A DNA stretch of 16,546 bases from an uncultured Bacilli bacterium (GTDB lineage Bacteria; Bacillota_I; Bacilli_A; RF39; UBA660): the NCBI GenBank assembly GCA_947628685.1, contig CANRAT010000033.1:1-16546 (forward strand), given 5' to 3'. Below, piece by piece: positions 1-7,080 of this stretch; position 1 is the first letter of the stretch; each line of letters begins with the position of its first letter. Below the pieces are notes generated by a model. That model had not been told where the DNA came from. It worked only from the letters and a program-made list of their open reading frames with translations, and ran no database searches. The position numbers and the translations under genes are program-made.

Positions 1-2406
1 TGATTCTTGAATTTTTATATCACGTTTTTTCTCTTTAGATTCATAAACACTTAATATATCACTTGCTCTTTTAATAACACTATCAGGTAAATTAGCAAGT
101 TTAGCAACGTGTATACCATAACTTTTATCAATACTACCTTTTTTTATTTTGTGTAAGAAAGTTACATTTCCATTTTCTTCATATGCAGATACGTGTACAT
201 TCTTTAAGTATTTAAGATTAGACTCTAAATCAGTAAGTTCGTGATAATGCGTTGAAAACATTGTTTTGCACTTTATATTATCGTGAATATACTCAATTAT
301 TGATTGTGCGAGTGCCATGCCATCAAATGTTGCGGTTCCACGTCCTAGCTCATCAAATAATATTAATGAATTACTAGTTGCATTTTCTATAGCATTATTT
401 GCTTCATTCATTTCAACCATAAATGTAGATTCACCACTAACTAAATCATCACTTGCGCCAATTCTTGTATATATTGCATCAAATACTTTAAGTGTCGCAC
501 TTTTTGCAGGTATAAAACAACCTATTTGAGCCATTATTACTGTTATTGCAAGTTGACGCATATATGTACTTTTTCCTGCCATATTAGGTCCTGTAATAAG
601 TAATATGTTAGTATCTTTATCCATTACTATATCATTAGATACATATTCACCAGTTAATACCTTCTCAACTACAGCATGTCTATTTTCTTTTATATCTACT
701 ATATTTTCATCTGTAAGAGTTGGTCTAATATAATTATTTTCTTCTGCTACTGTGGAAAATGATTGTAATACATCTATTTCACTTATTACCTTAGCTATTT
801 CTTGAAGTCTTGGAATATATTCTTTTACTTTATCTTTAATACTTATAAATAAATCATATTCTAAATTAATTATTTTCTCTTCTGCATTTAGAATCATAGA
901 TTCTTTTTCTTTTAGTATAGGACTTATATATCTTTCACAGTTACTTAAAGTTTGTTTTCTTTCGTATCCATATTCATCTTTAACTTGATTAGTCATACCT
1001 TTTGATACTTCTATATAATATCCAAATACTTTATTATAACCTACTTTTAAAGTTTTAATACCTGTACGATCTTTTTCTTCTTTTTCAAATCTCGCTATAA
1101 AATCTTTACCGTTTGTTCTAATATTTTTTAATTCATCAAGTTCACTGTTATATCCTTCTTTTATTAAATAACCTTCTTTAATAGTAGCAGGTGGATTTTC
1201 ATATATAGATTTATCTAAAAGTTCATATAAATCACTTAAAGTTTCTATATCTTTATATTTAATTGCATTTAATATATTTTTAATATCAGGAAGTACACTT
1301 AGAGATGTTTTTAGTTGAAGTAAGTCTCTTGCATTTGCATTTCCAAATGCAATTCTACCACTTAAACGCTCCAAATCATATACTTGATATAGTAAATTTT
1401 TTAAATCCTCTTTAAGTATAAATTCTTCAAGTAACACTTCAACTATATCATATCTTTTATTTATTTCATCTTTAGATATTAATGGATTTTCTATATAGTT
1501 TTTAAGTAATCTAGAGCCCATTGCTGTTTTAGTTTTATCAAGTAACCATATAAGAGAATATTGTCTTTGTTTTAGTCTAAGCGTTTCTGTTAACTCTAAG
1601 TTTCTTTTAGTGTGTATATCCATTTTTAAATAATTAGTATTAACTTTAACTATTGCTTTTTGTAAGTGACTTAAACTAGTCATTTTTATTTTACTTATAT
1701 AAGTTATTAAATGATTTACTGTCTTAATTAATCTTTCATCTGTTATATCTTCTGTTATATATTTATATTCTTCTAAAGTTTCTATTTCATCTGATATAGA
1801 GATATATGTTTTAAATTGATTTTTAAGTATACTAGTTATAGATTTATCAAAACTAGATTCTACTATAACTTCTTTAAGTCCTAAAGATACTATCTCACTT
1901 ACTAGTGTACTTGGGTTATGGTCTATTAGTGTTACATATATAATACCTGTTGTTATATCAGTATAACAAACTGAGTAAACATGGGTATAATCCATTATAT
2001 TACCTATATAGTTAAATTCATTTTCTTTTAAAGATTCAGGATTCATAATAGTACCTTTACTTATTATTTGAGTTATACCACGCTCTACTATTCCTGTTGC
2101 TGTCTTAGGGTCTTCTAACTGTTCACAAATACCTATTTTATATCCTTTTTCAACCATTTTTTCTATATATATATCAACGGCATGGTAAGGCACTCCACAC
2201 ATTGGAACTTTTTCTGATAATCCTGCATTTCTTCCTGTTAAAGTTAATTCAAGTTCTCTTGATGTAATTATCGCATCTTCAAAGAAAACTTCATAAAAAT
2301 CTCCTAATCTATAAAATATTATTACATCAGGATATTTATTTTTTACATCTATATAGTGTCTCATCATAGGTGAGACGCGAGTTAAATCTACATCAGACAT
2401 CTTCAT
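1..2406 (-). CDS. mutS: DNA mismatch repair protein MutS, 3' end beyond the window
   Basis: MutS recognises mispaired bases and, as an ATP-driven clamp, recruits MutL. Read on the minus strand, the frame is open from an ATG at 2406 to the window edge, giving 802 residues; family members usually run to about 850-880, so only the C-terminal tail is missing. Seen: the mismatch-binding Phe-x-Glu in GDFYE (F37, E39), the connector/lever/clamp region, Walker A GPNMAGKST at 606-614 and the Walker B/signature DELGRGT from D685, followed by ATFDG. A second in-frame ATG lies at 2400 (MSDVDL). GGTGG at 2411-2415 sits 4 nt from the first and 10 nt from the second, so either could be used. It has its own extended -10 promoter and follows the protease-gene terminator. 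mutL is the common downstream neighbour of mutS and would lie outside the window; that is not seen. Confidence 0.97.
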   Translation of the reverse strand, partial: MKMSDVDLTRVSPMMRHYIDVKNKYPDVIIFYRLGDFYEVFFEDAIITSRELELTLTGRNAGLSEKVPMCGVPYHAVDIYIEKMVEKGYKIGICEQLEDPKTATGIVERGITQIISKGTIMNPESLKENEFNYIGNIMDYTHVYSVCYTDITTGIIYVTLIDHNPSTLVSEIVSLGLKEVIVESSFDKSITSILKNQFKTYISISDEIETLEEYKYITEDITDERLIKTVNHLITYISKIKMTSLSHLQKAIVKVNTNYLKMDIHTKRNLELTETLRLKQRQYSLIWLLDKTKTAMGSRLLKNYIENPLISKDEINKRYDIVEVLLEEFILKEDLKNLLYQVYDLERLSGRIAFGNANARDLLQLKTSLSVLPDIKNILNAIKYKDIETLSDLYELLDKSIYENPPATIKEGYLIKEGYNSELDELKNIRTNGKDFIARFEKEEKDRTGIKTLKVGYNKVFGYYIEVSKGMTNQVKDEYGYERKQTLSNCERYISPILKEKESMILNAEEKIINLEYDLFISIKDKVKEYIPRLQEIAKVISEIDVLQSFSTVAEENNYIRPTLTDENIVDIKENRHAVVEKVLTGEYVSNDIVMDKDTNILLITGPNMAGKSTYMRQLAITVIMAQIGCFIPAKSATLKVFDAIYTRIGASDDLVSGESTFMVEMNEANNAIENATSNSLILFDELGRGTATFDGMALAQSIIEYIHDNIKCKTMFSTHYHELTDLESNLKYLKNVHVSAYEENGNVTFLHKIKKGSIDKSYGIHVAKLANLPDSVIKRASDILSVYESKEKKRDIKIQES

Positions 2407-2422
2407 ATAACCACCAATTAAT

Positions 2423-2431
2423 ATTTTATCA
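2423..2431 (-). promoter_or_regulatory. Extended -10 promoter for mutS
   Basis: On the minus strand TGA-TAAAAT forms an extended -10 (TGnTAAAAT). The hexamer 17 nt upstream (TAGATT) is a poor -35, which an extended -10 can compensate. The predicted start of transcription near 2416 leaves a leader of only about 10-16 nt before the mutS start. Confidence 0.5.
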
Positions 2432-2463
2432 TTTAATGAATTTTAAATCTAGTTTTTTGTTTT

Positions 2464-2498
2464 AAAATAAAGAAAAAAACTATCATTTAGATAGTTTT
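2464..2498 (-). terminator. Intrinsic terminator of the PDZ-Lon-like protease gene
   Basis: The stem AAAACTATC/GATAGTTTT (2476-2484 and 2490-2498) has a 5-nt loop and is followed on the minus strand by TTTTTTTCTTTATTTT. The TGA stop codon (2483-2485) lies inside the hairpin, at the base of the loop, so the 3' untranslated region is almost nil. Confidence 0.85.
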
Positions 2499-3469
2499 AC
2501 TAAATAATTTATTGCTTCATCAAAAGTTGATACTCCAACTATATCTATATTATAATTATACTTATTTTTTAAATCTATTGCCTCTTCATAATTAGTTCCA
2601 CTTGGTACTATAAATAAATCTGCTTTCTTTTTTACTGCTCCTTTTAATTTATATTCTACTCCACCAATACTACCTACATTACCAAATTCATCAATTGTCC
2701 CTGTTCCAACTATTTTAAGTCCTTTTGTTATATCTTCTTTTACTAATGAATTATAAATTGATAATGCGGTTATTAATCCTCCACTTGGTCCTGATTCATT
2801 ATCATCTATTTTTATATTAATACTAGGATTTGTTTTATATTCATTTACATTACTTATAAGAACTCCTATTTTCTTACCATCTTCATTATTTATATAGGCA
2901 TATCTCTCATAAATATTTCCATCATTTAATACTTCTATATCTAATTTATCACCTATACTTAAAGTTTCTATTATATTAGTTATTTCATCTTTACTACTTA
3001 CTTTAATACCATTTACTGATATTATTTCATCACCAACTTTTAATGTAGTATTTGATGATTCTGTTAGATATGTAACAAATAATTTGTTAGATGAAATCTT
3101 TATATCTTTATTTGCTTTAGTAAATGCTACATATATTGCATTACTAATCGATTCTTGGATTAGTATTTTATCTCTTCTTTCATATGAATTAAAATCTTCA
3201 GTATCAAGCATTACATCATCTTCTTTTAATATTTTATAATCTTTATTAAATAAAGATATTATAAGAGTTGGTATAGTTGCTCTATACTCTTTTACATATG
3301 CTAAATTAAAACTTCCACTACTTTCATATCCATTTATTTCAATTCTATCTGATATATTATTTATACCACCTGGTGCGTCTATATAATATGGAAATTTAAT
3401 AGTTAAAAGTATAAATAATAATATTAAAGTTATTATAAATTTATAATTGTTTTTAATTATATTCTTCAC
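2483..3469 (-). CDS. YlbL/SepM-type membrane protease: PDZ plus Lon-like S16 domain
   Basis: A 328-residue secreted-side, membrane-anchored serine protease. One N-terminal transmembrane segment (about residues 10-27) is followed by an extracytoplasmic region, a PDZ domain (about 120-205, with the TLKVGDEIISVNG core) and a Lon-type S16 proteolytic domain (about 215-328). The catalytic Ser/Lys dyad is visible as S229 in ESGPSGG and K274 in GGVEYKLKGA, 45 residues apart as in the family. B. subtilis YlbL and streptococcal SepM share this architecture; SepM trims a competence peptide and YlbL degrades a cell-division inhibitor, but the substrate here is unknown. The start is GTG, with TAGGTGATAA directly upstream as ribosome binding site. 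It is monocistronic between its own promoter and terminator. The family call is strong; the substrate is open. Confidence 0.93.
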   Translation of the reverse strand: MKNIIKNNYKFIITLILLFILLTIKFPYYIDAPGGINNISDRIEINGYESSGSFNLAYVKEYRATIPTLIISLFNKDYKILKEDDVMLDTEDFNSYERRDKILIQESISNAIYVAFTKANKDIKISSNKLFVTYLTESSNTTLKVGDEIISVNGIKVSSKDEITNIIETLSIGDKLDIEVLNDGNIYERYAYINNEDGKKIGVLISNVNEYKTNPSINIKIDDNESGPSGGLITALSIYNSLVKEDITKGLKIVGTGTIDEFGNVGSIGGVEYKLKGAVKKKADLFIVPSGTNYEEAIDLKNKYNYNIDIVGVSTFDEAINYLVKLSK

Positions 3470-3490
3470 TTTATCACCTATTATATATTT

Positions 3491-3519
3491 ATGATATCAT
3501 TTAAAGATTTATTTATCAA
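3491..3519 (-). promoter_or_regulatory. SigmaA-type promoter of the protease gene
   Basis: -35 TTGATA (3514-3519), 17-nt spacer, -10 TATCAT (3491-3496) preceded by TG (extended -10). Transcription would start near 3484, leaving a leader of about 15 nt. The -35 box lies in the U-tract tail of the preceding gene's terminator. Confidence 0.7.
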
Positions 3520-3547
3520 GAAAAAAGATAGCCTAAACTATCTTTTT
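3516..3547 (-). terminator. Intrinsic terminator of the acidic surface-protein gene
   Basis: A 10-bp stem AAAAAGATAG/CTATCTTTTT (3522-3531 and 3538-3547) with a 6-nt loop is followed on the minus strand by TTTTTTCTTG. The TAG stop codon (3538-3540) is part of the stem. Confidence 0.85.
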
Positions 3548-4800
3548 AACACTTTTTGATAACCAACATCATTTATATTATTATCTTTTTCCTCTTCAGG
3601 AACCATTATTCCATCTTTCTTAATAAATCCTTCATAACCTTGAGCTACCCATTGTTCATATTCTTCTTTACTTCTAAATGTCATATCATATATAGTATAA
3701 GTACCATCTGGATTTATTACGCCATCATCTGTTTCTATTTGAGATGGATCGACAATTTCAGATTCAGAATAATGATTATCTGGATTTATTACACCCTCAT
3801 CTGTTTCTACTTGAGATGGATCATCAATTTCAGGGTCAGAATAATCATTACTTGGATCTTCAGATGATTCTAAATCTGGATTTGTATCCTCACTAGGATT
3901 TGATTCAGTTTTATCATCATTGTTTAATTCTTTTGATGAATCATAATATGTAGTAAAGTATTTATCTATATCTTTATAAGATTCAACAGGTACTAATGAG
4001 CCCTTTGGAAATGCTAAACCATATTTCATTTCACCATTTTCATCCTCATAATATCCATAATAGTCTTTATCTAAAACTACAAATTTACCACAATTATTTT
4101 CTGTAACGTATGCCCCTAATTGTTCATCCCAAACATAGCCACTTGGAATTTCACCTTTTCCTGAATCTACAACTTTTCCTTCTTCATCTTTAACTTCATA
4201 GTATTCTTCTTTTTCTTTTACTACTGTTTCACCATCTTCTGTCTTTTCTTCGACTAGTGTTCCATCTTGTAAATCTGTTTTAGTATCTCCTACTTCATCT
4301 GATTTATCTGCTGCATCTTGATCTACGTATAATTCTTCATCTTTTTCTACTATTTTATCTTTATCAACTTTTCCTTTAGTAGTATCACCATATTTTTTAC
4401 TTTCAGTTTTCTTTTTAAATTCTAATTCATCACCTAAATCATTTATGTTAGTATCATAAACTACGTTAGATTGTGTAGATAATGTATCATTAGATGTAGT
4501 ATTATCGAGTACTGTAGTATTATCGAGTACGTAATCTTGACTTACACTATAATCATTACTTGAAGTATCATTATCTTTCTTATTTCTTTTTGATAATCCC
4601 ATTGCTGAACAAGCAGTAATAAAAGCAGCAGTCATAAAGGCAACTACAGAAACTGTAACACCTTTTTTGTTTAATTTTTTCTTTTGTTTTTTTGCTTTTA
4701 CTTTTTTCATCTTTACCTTTTTTGCTTTAGGTTTAGATGTATCAAAACCGAATAACTTATCAAAGTAACGATTTACAGCTTCTCTATCATTTCTATTCAT
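3538..4800 (-). CDS. Acidic membrane-anchored or lipoprotein-like surface protein, unknown function
   Basis: I do not recognise a named family. From the ATG at 4800 it is 420 residues: a short polar head, a very Lys-rich stretch (about 22-46), one hydrophobic segment (about 47-69, ending ITAC-SAMG), then an Asp/Glu/Ser/Thr-rich domain with no further membrane segment. ITAC fits a lipobox with Cys64 as the modified residue, but the region before it is long for a signal peptide. Either this is a type II-like membrane anchor or translation begins at the internal ATG at 4710 (AAGG 5 nt upstream), which would give a classical lipoprotein signal. I prefer 4800 because GAAAGAGGG sits 7 nt upstream and a strong promoter fits; an in-frame TTG at 4842 has no ribosome site. 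Near the C-terminus a 24-residue acidic unit occurs twice. The product is probably exported and tethered to the membrane. Confidence 0.75.
   Translation of the reverse strand: MNRNDREAVNRYFDKLFGFDTSKPKAKKVKMKKVKAKKQKKKLNKKGVTVSVVAFMTAAFITACSAMGLSKRNKKDNDTSSNDYSVSQDYVLDNTTVLDNTTSNDTLSTQSNVVYDTNINDLGDELEFKKKTESKKYGDTTKGKVDKDKIVEKDEELYVDQDAADKSDEVGDTKTDLQDGTLVEEKTEDGETVVKEKEEYYEVKDEEGKVVDSGKGEIPSGYVWDEQLGAYVTENNCGKFVVLDKDYYGYYEDENGEMKYGLAFPKGSLVPVESYKDIDKYFTTYYDSSKELNNDDKTESNPSEDTNPDLESSEDPSNDYSDPEIDDPSQVETDEGVINPDNHYSESEIVDPSQIETDDGVINPDGTYTIYDMTFRSKEEYEQWVAQGYEGFIKKDGIMVPEEEKDNNINDVGYQKVLKR
3707..3845 (-). repeat. Two direct copies of a 72-nt coding unit
   Basis: Within the surface protein, the motif EI-x-DPSQ-[VI]-ETD-x-GVINPD occurs twice, offset by 72 nt (24 residues). 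It forms an acidic, probably extended linker. The copies differ at a few positions. Confidence 0.8.
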
Positions 4801-4807
4801 ACCAAAT

Positions 4808-4816
4808 CCCTCTTTC
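4808..4816 (-). promoter_or_regulatory. Ribosome binding site fixing the surface-protein start
   Basis: GAAAGAGGG on the minus strand, 7 nt before the ATG at 4800. It lies inside the longer TTG-initiated frame, which argues against that upstream start. Confidence 0.65.
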
Positions 4817-4854
4817 TTTAGAAAAAATTTAAATTTTTTCAAATATTGACCTAT

Positions 4855-4883
4855 ATATTAGCATATTTACTATGATTTGTCAA
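4855..4883 (-). promoter_or_regulatory. Strong consensus sigmaA promoter for the surface-protein gene
   Basis: -35 TTGACA (4878-4883, perfect), 17-nt spacer, -10 TAATAT (4855-4860). The -35 begins 3 nt after the topA stop codon, and no terminator hairpin separates the two genes. The leader would be about 48 nt. Confidence 0.8.
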
Positions 4884-4886
4884 ATG

Positions 4887-6923
4887 TTATTTCAAACTTG
4901 ATTCGTAATCACAATTAATACATTTTATAACTTTTTTCTTCTCAACTAACATGCTATTACAATTTGGGCATGCCTTTCCTGTTGGTTTATCCCAATATGC
5001 TTCCTTACATTTAGGATAATTGTTACATCCATAAAAAATTTTACCTTTTTTACTTCTTTTTTCAACTATTTTTCCTCCACATTTAGGACAGTTGCAAACC
5101 TCAACTATTTTTCTTTCTTCTTGTTTTATATATTTACACTTAGGATAATTACTACAAGCAGTAAATTCACCATACTTGCCTTTTCTAATTACTAGTGGGC
5201 TACCACATTCAGGACAATTTTCTCCTGTTTTTTCTGCTTCTTTTTTAGGCATTGCTTCAAATGCGTTTTTAACACTAGGTTCAAATTCATCATAAAAACT
5301 TCTAAGTATTTTTATGTAATCAGCACTTCCTTCTGCTATTTTATCTAAATCATTTTCCATATTAGCAGTATATTCTACATTTATTAAATGACTAAAGAAT
5401 TCTTGTAATTTATCTGTTATTTCAATACCTGTTGTTGTTGGTACAAATTTCTTTTCAACGAGTGTTGCATAACCTCTTTTTTTAATTATATCCATAGTAG
5501 TTGCATATGTACTTGGTCTACCAATACCTAATTCTTCCATTTCTTTAATTAATTTAGCCTCTGTATATCTAGATGGTGGATTTGTGAAATGTTGTTCTTT
5601 ATTTATACTAGTTGAAACAAGTACTTTTGAATTATATTCATCAAGTGGAGGTAATATAGTATCTTTTGTATCCTCATAATCCTTATAAACTATTAAATAT
5701 CCATCAAAACTTACTATTTGTCCTGTTGCTTTAAACTGATAGTTATTATTATTAAGAATTACTGTTGTATTAATAGTACCTGCACTCTTCATTAATGAAG
5801 CAAGTGCCCTATAGTAAATCATTCTATAAAGTTTATATTCATCATTACTTAAGAATGGTTTTACTTTTTCTGGAGTACGTTCGATACTAGTAGGTCTAAT
5901 ACCTTCATGAGCATCTTGAACGTTTTCTTGCTTTTTAGAGACTTTAACACTCCCAATATATTCTTTACCATATTTTGCTTCTATATATTTATATGTTGCA
6001 GATATAAATTCACTTGAAAGTCTAATTGAATCTGTACGCATATAAGTAATTAAACCTACTGTTTCATTTTCAAGTTCTATACCTTCATATAGTTTTTGGG
6101 CTATTTGCATAGTCTTTTTTGCATTGAATCCTAGTTTATTTGATGCATCTTGTTCTAGCGTACTAGTTGTAAATGGAGGTTTAGATTGTTTTTCCCTATT
6201 TTTTTTATCTACACTTTCTATTTCAAAAGTATTACTTAAATTATTTAAAACTTCATTTGCTTCTACTTCATTTTTTATCTTAAAATCTTTATGGTTGTAA
6301 TTAAATAGATTCGCACAAAAAGAAGGAAATACAGCCTCAATTGTCCAATATTCTTCAGGAGTGAAAGCATTAATTTCTCTTTCCCTATCTACTATTAATT
6401 TTAAAGCAACACTCTGTACTCTTCCTGCTGAAGAACCATCAGTTTTAGATTGAATAAGTCTAGATAGTCTAAATCCTATTATTCTATCTAAGATTCTCCT
6501 TGTTTCTTGGCTATTAACTAAATTAGTATCTATTTTTCTTGTATGATTAAATGCATCTACTACTGCATTTTTAGTAATTTCATTAAATACTACTCTATCA
6601 TAATCTTTATCAGTTAAATCAAGTACTTTTTGTAAATGCCAACTTATTGCCTCTCCTTCTCGGTCAGGGTCTGTTGCAAGATATACATGACTAACATTCT
6701 TAGATTCTTTTTTTAGTTCATCTATAACACTTTTTTTACCTTTCATAGTAATATAATCTGGTTTAAAATCATTATCAACATCTACTCCTAGTCCATATTT
6801 ACCATGAGTTGATAAGTCTCTTACATGACCTTTACTTGATAATACTTTATAATCACTACCTAAATATTTTTCTATTGGTTTTGTTTTACTTGGGGATTCC
6901 ACTATAACTAAATTTTTAGACAT
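4887..6923 (-). CDS. topA: DNA topoisomerase I (type IA)
   Basis: Relaxes negatively supercoiled DNA by a covalent 5'-phosphotyrosine intermediate. The 678-residue protein starts MSKNLVIVESPSKTKPI, a typical TopA N-terminus. The Toprim domain contributes E9 and the acidic DPDRE at 85-89; the active-site tyrosine is Y294 in GLITYMRTDS. The C-terminus (about 568-678) holds three four-cysteine zinc-ribbon modules: CPEC...CSNYPKC, CPKC...CNNYPKC and CPNC...CINC. The start at 6923 is chosen because GGAGG (6929-6933) lies 5 nt upstream; an in-frame GTG at 6956 would begin inside the promoter. No hairpin terminator follows, so some transcripts may read into the surface-protein gene. Confidence 0.97.
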   Translation of the reverse strand: MSKNLVIVESPSKTKPIEKYLGSDYKVLSSKGHVRDLSTHGKYGLGVDVDNDFKPDYITMKGKKSVIDELKKESKNVSHVYLATDPDREGEAISWHLQKVLDLTDKDYDRVVFNEITKNAVVDAFNHTRKIDTNLVNSQETRRILDRIIGFRLSRLIQSKTDGSSAGRVQSVALKLIVDREREINAFTPEEYWTIEAVFPSFCANLFNYNHKDFKIKNEVEANEVLNNLSNTFEIESVDKKNREKQSKPPFTTSTLEQDASNKLGFNAKKTMQIAQKLYEGIELENETVGLITYMRTDSIRLSSEFISATYKYIEAKYGKEYIGSVKVSKKQENVQDAHEGIRPTSIERTPEKVKPFLSNDEYKLYRMIYYRALASLMKSAGTINTTVILNNNNYQFKATGQIVSFDGYLIVYKDYEDTKDTILPPLDEYNSKVLVSTSINKEQHFTNPPSRYTEAKLIKEMEELGIGRPSTYATTMDIIKKRGYATLVEKKFVPTTTGIEITDKLQEFFSHLINVEYTANMENDLDKIAEGSADYIKILRSFYDEFEPSVKNAFEAMPKKEAEKTGENCPECGSPLVIRKGKYGEFTACSNYPKCKYIKQEERKIVEVCNCPKCGGKIVEKRSKKGKIFYGCNNYPKCKEAYWDKPTGKACPNCNSMLVEKKKVIKCINCDYESSLK

Positions 6924-6928
6924 AAATT

Positions 6929-6933
6929 CCTCC
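6929..6933 (-). promoter_or_regulatory. topA: Ribosome binding site of topA
   Basis: GGAGG on the minus strand, 5 nt before the ATG at 6923, deciding that start over the upstream in-frame GTG. Confidence 0.8.
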
Positions 6934-6947
6934 ATTTCTATTAATAT

Positions 6948-6976
6948 TTTATACACTATAAAAGTATTTTTGTCAA
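6948..6976 (-). promoter_or_regulatory. topA: Consensus sigmaA promoter of topA
   Basis: -35 TTGACA (6971-6976), 17-nt spacer, -10 TATAAA (6948-6953). Transcription would start near 6941, giving a leader of about 18 nt. The 104 bases between the topA start region and the repeat-protein gene hold only this promoter and the terminator upstream of it. Confidence 0.8.
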
Positions 6977-7017
6977 CTATAAATATGAATAAAATTAATA
7001 TATAAAAATTTCTTCAA

Positions 7018-7046
7018 TATGAAAAAAACAGTTTTTAAAAAACTGT
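7018..7046 (-). terminator. Intrinsic terminator of the first repeat-protein gene
   Basis: Stem ACAGTTTTT/AAAAACTGT (7028-7046, minimal loop) followed on the minus strand by seven T residues. It lies 34 nt beyond the stop codon of the repeat-protein gene. Confidence 0.75.
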
Positions 7047-7080
7047 AAAAATATAAGTACATAATATATACATTTATTAT

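Noticed and set aside
317..529. Open frame on the plus strand inside mutS
   Set aside because: It is antisense to the conserved MutS ATPase domain, including the Walker B region, and has no ribosome site or recognisable product.
3556..3867. Hydrophobic open frame on the plus strand, opposite the surface-protein gene
   Set aside because: Its Ile/Phe/Tyr-rich repetitive product is the shadow of the Asp/Glu-rich repeats on the other strand.
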